From positions 1 through 14,655 of the forward strand of contig NZ_PKIZ01000030.1 in the NCBI RefSeq assembly GCF_002847825.1: a stretch of DNA of 14,655 bases, written 5' to 3'. The position numbers were made by a program, and so were the translations under genes. The notes beneath the pieces are model-generated. The model was not told the DNA's origin. It searched no databases and was given only the letters and a program-made list of their open reading frames with translations. This DNA is from Kytococcus schroeteri (GTDB lineage Bacteria; Actinomycetota; Actinomycetes; Actinomycetales; Dermatophilaceae). This document shows positions 13,988 to 14,655 of this stretch, piece after piece. Position 1 is the stretch's first letter. Each line of letters opens with the position of its first letter.

Positions 13988-14061
13988 CTCCGTACTGCAG
14001 AGAACCATCCCGGCTTCCGTGCAGAAGGTGAACAGTTGGCGCGATCTGGGAAGGTGACCAC

Positions 14062-14075
14062 CCTCTGAAGAGAGG
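14062..14075 (+). promoter_or_regulatory. Small hairpin and nearby repeated segment in the lipoprotein 5' region
   Basis: CCTCT, loop GAAG, AGAGG forms a 5-bp stem upstream of the lipoprotein gene. TGGGAAGGTGACCA (14047-14060) before it and TGGGAAGGTGGCCA (14101-14114) after it are direct repeats with one mismatch; the second supplies the ribosome binding site. The surrounding 100 bp are visibly less GC-rich than the rest of the window. The purpose is unknown. Confidence 0.3.
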
Positions 14076-14117
14076 TCGTCGTGGTTGTTGAGATTTTTCT
14101 TGGGAAGGTGGCCAAGG

Positions 14118-14531
14118 GTGCTTAGGTCGATATCATGCATGGCTCTTGCCCTGGTGGTTGCCTCGGTTGCCACGGGGTGCTCCTCCTCGTTCGAGGACTC
14201 GCTGGTCGCCGAGGCCGAGGATGGCGAGTTCACCGTGGGGAGTTCCTTGGGTGAGGATGCCGGCGACGTCCACGTGGTGTGCCCCTACGACCGGGTGTCC
14301 GAATTGGGTCCCGAGGCGAAGGGTGCCTTGTCGGAGGCGGGTTGGTCAGAGACGGACGAGGGGCGTCAGTGGCTGGTGGTCGAGCGGGGGTCCACGGTGC
14401 AGGTCGAGGGTCTCTCGCGTGATCGTGTGGACTTCTGTGGGGGTACGGGGCTGGGGACCCTTCAGTCCGAGACCCGGCTCACGGCCTCGCAGGGTGACGG
14501 AGGCGTGCTGGTCGTGCGGCGCAAGGGGTGA
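14118..14531 (+). CDS. Small lipoprotein of unknown function
   Basis: A 137-residue predicted lipoprotein. From the GTG at 14118 the signal peptide is (V/M)LRSISCMALALVVASVATGC: an Arg, a hydrophobic core, then the lipobox ATGC with C21 lipidated; Ala at -3 is less usual than Leu. Upstream TTG codons (14085, 14088) would give a longer Arg-rich n-region, but GGAAGG (14103-14108) lies 9 nt before the GTG and decides the start. The mature part is acidic with two further cysteines (VVCPYD and DFCGGTG) that may form one disulfide. I recognise no family. It is flanked by a 17-bp direct repeat, which suggests duplication or insertion of this unit. Confidence 0.7.
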   Translation: MLRSISCMALALVVASVATGCSSSFEDSLVAEAEDGEFTVGSSLGEDAGDVHVVCPYDRVSELGPEAKGALSEAGWSETDEGRQWLVVERGSTVQVEGLSRDRVDFCGGTGLGTLQSETRLTASQGDGGVLVVRRKG

Positions 14532-14535
14532 CCTA

Positions 14536-14552
14536 CCACCCCTCGATGACGC
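14536..14552 (+). repeat. 17-bp direct repeat, right copy
   Basis: CCACCCCTCGATGACGC begins 5 bp after the lipoprotein stop, identical to 13971-13987. The sequence beyond it (AGGTGAA, then TTGCGAGAG, about 14599-14622) loosely resembles what follows the left copy (AGGTGAA, then TTGGCGCGAT, about 14027-14046). A second similar unit may therefore begin here and continue past the window. I see no gene in 14553-14655. Confidence 0.7.
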
Positions 14553-14655
14553 GGCCTAGGTGTGATGTCCAGGGACGTTGTTGCGGGACTCGCTGACAGG
14601 TGAAGGCCTCCTGTTGCGAGAGTGGAGCTGTCTAAGAACCGCTGCACGCACCTAG

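Noticed and set aside
14553..14655. A small gene or RNA at the right edge, including a 61-codon minus-strand frame
   Set aside because: No ribosome binding site, coding bias or stable RNA fold is visible; the minus frame overlaps the lipoprotein gene.

Overview
The window is very GC-rich with strong G/C third-position bias. It carries a DUF222/HNH endonuclease, an MMPL exporter, several fatty-acid-type CoA ligases, and at least one promoter shaped for leaderless translation. Together these suggest a high-GC actinobacterium, plausibly of the Micrococcales; that assignment is inference from gene style, not a measured match.

Layout. Positions 1-1669 (minus) hold a DUF222/HNH endonuclease-like gene that runs off the left edge. 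After a divergent gap come a medium/long-chain acyl-CoA synthetase (1880-3430), acetyl-CoA synthetase acs (3587-5533) with its own probable promoter, and a small cysteine-rich lipoprotein (5549-6175) closely behind acs. Converging on these are a membrane-anchored exported protein of unknown function (6195-6953, minus) and an MMPL-family transporter (7044-9278, minus). A 227-bp divergent control region separates the transporter from a plus-strand cluster: a FadD15-like long-chain acyl-CoA synthetase (9506-11326), an App1-type (DUF2183) phosphatidate-phosphatase-like protein (11319-12443) and an Fpg/Nei-family DNA glycosylase (12436-13380). Each start in this cluster overlaps the preceding stop by 8 nt. 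A rhodanese (13584-13901) and a short lipoprotein (14118-14531) follow.

Functionally the window is dominated by acyl activation. Three separate adenylate-forming CoA ligases lie within 9.5 kb, next to a possible lipid exporter and a possible lipid phosphatase. This suggests fatty acid, acetate and phospholipid turnover, but no complete pathway is encoded here. The glycosylase and rhodanese look like ordinary housekeeping genes.

The most unusual non-coding feature is between the glycosylase and rhodanese genes. Four copies of a 10-bp palindrome (CAACCGGTTG, the first with one mismatch) start exactly 31 bp apart, and the flanks of the last copy are inverted so that the last two form a long perfect inverted repeat. 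Other signals are an 18-bp motif shared by two intergenic regions (one mismatch) and a perfect 17-bp direct repeat flanking the last lipoprotein gene. I found no RNA gene, insertion sequence, CRISPR array or clearly new multi-gene system.
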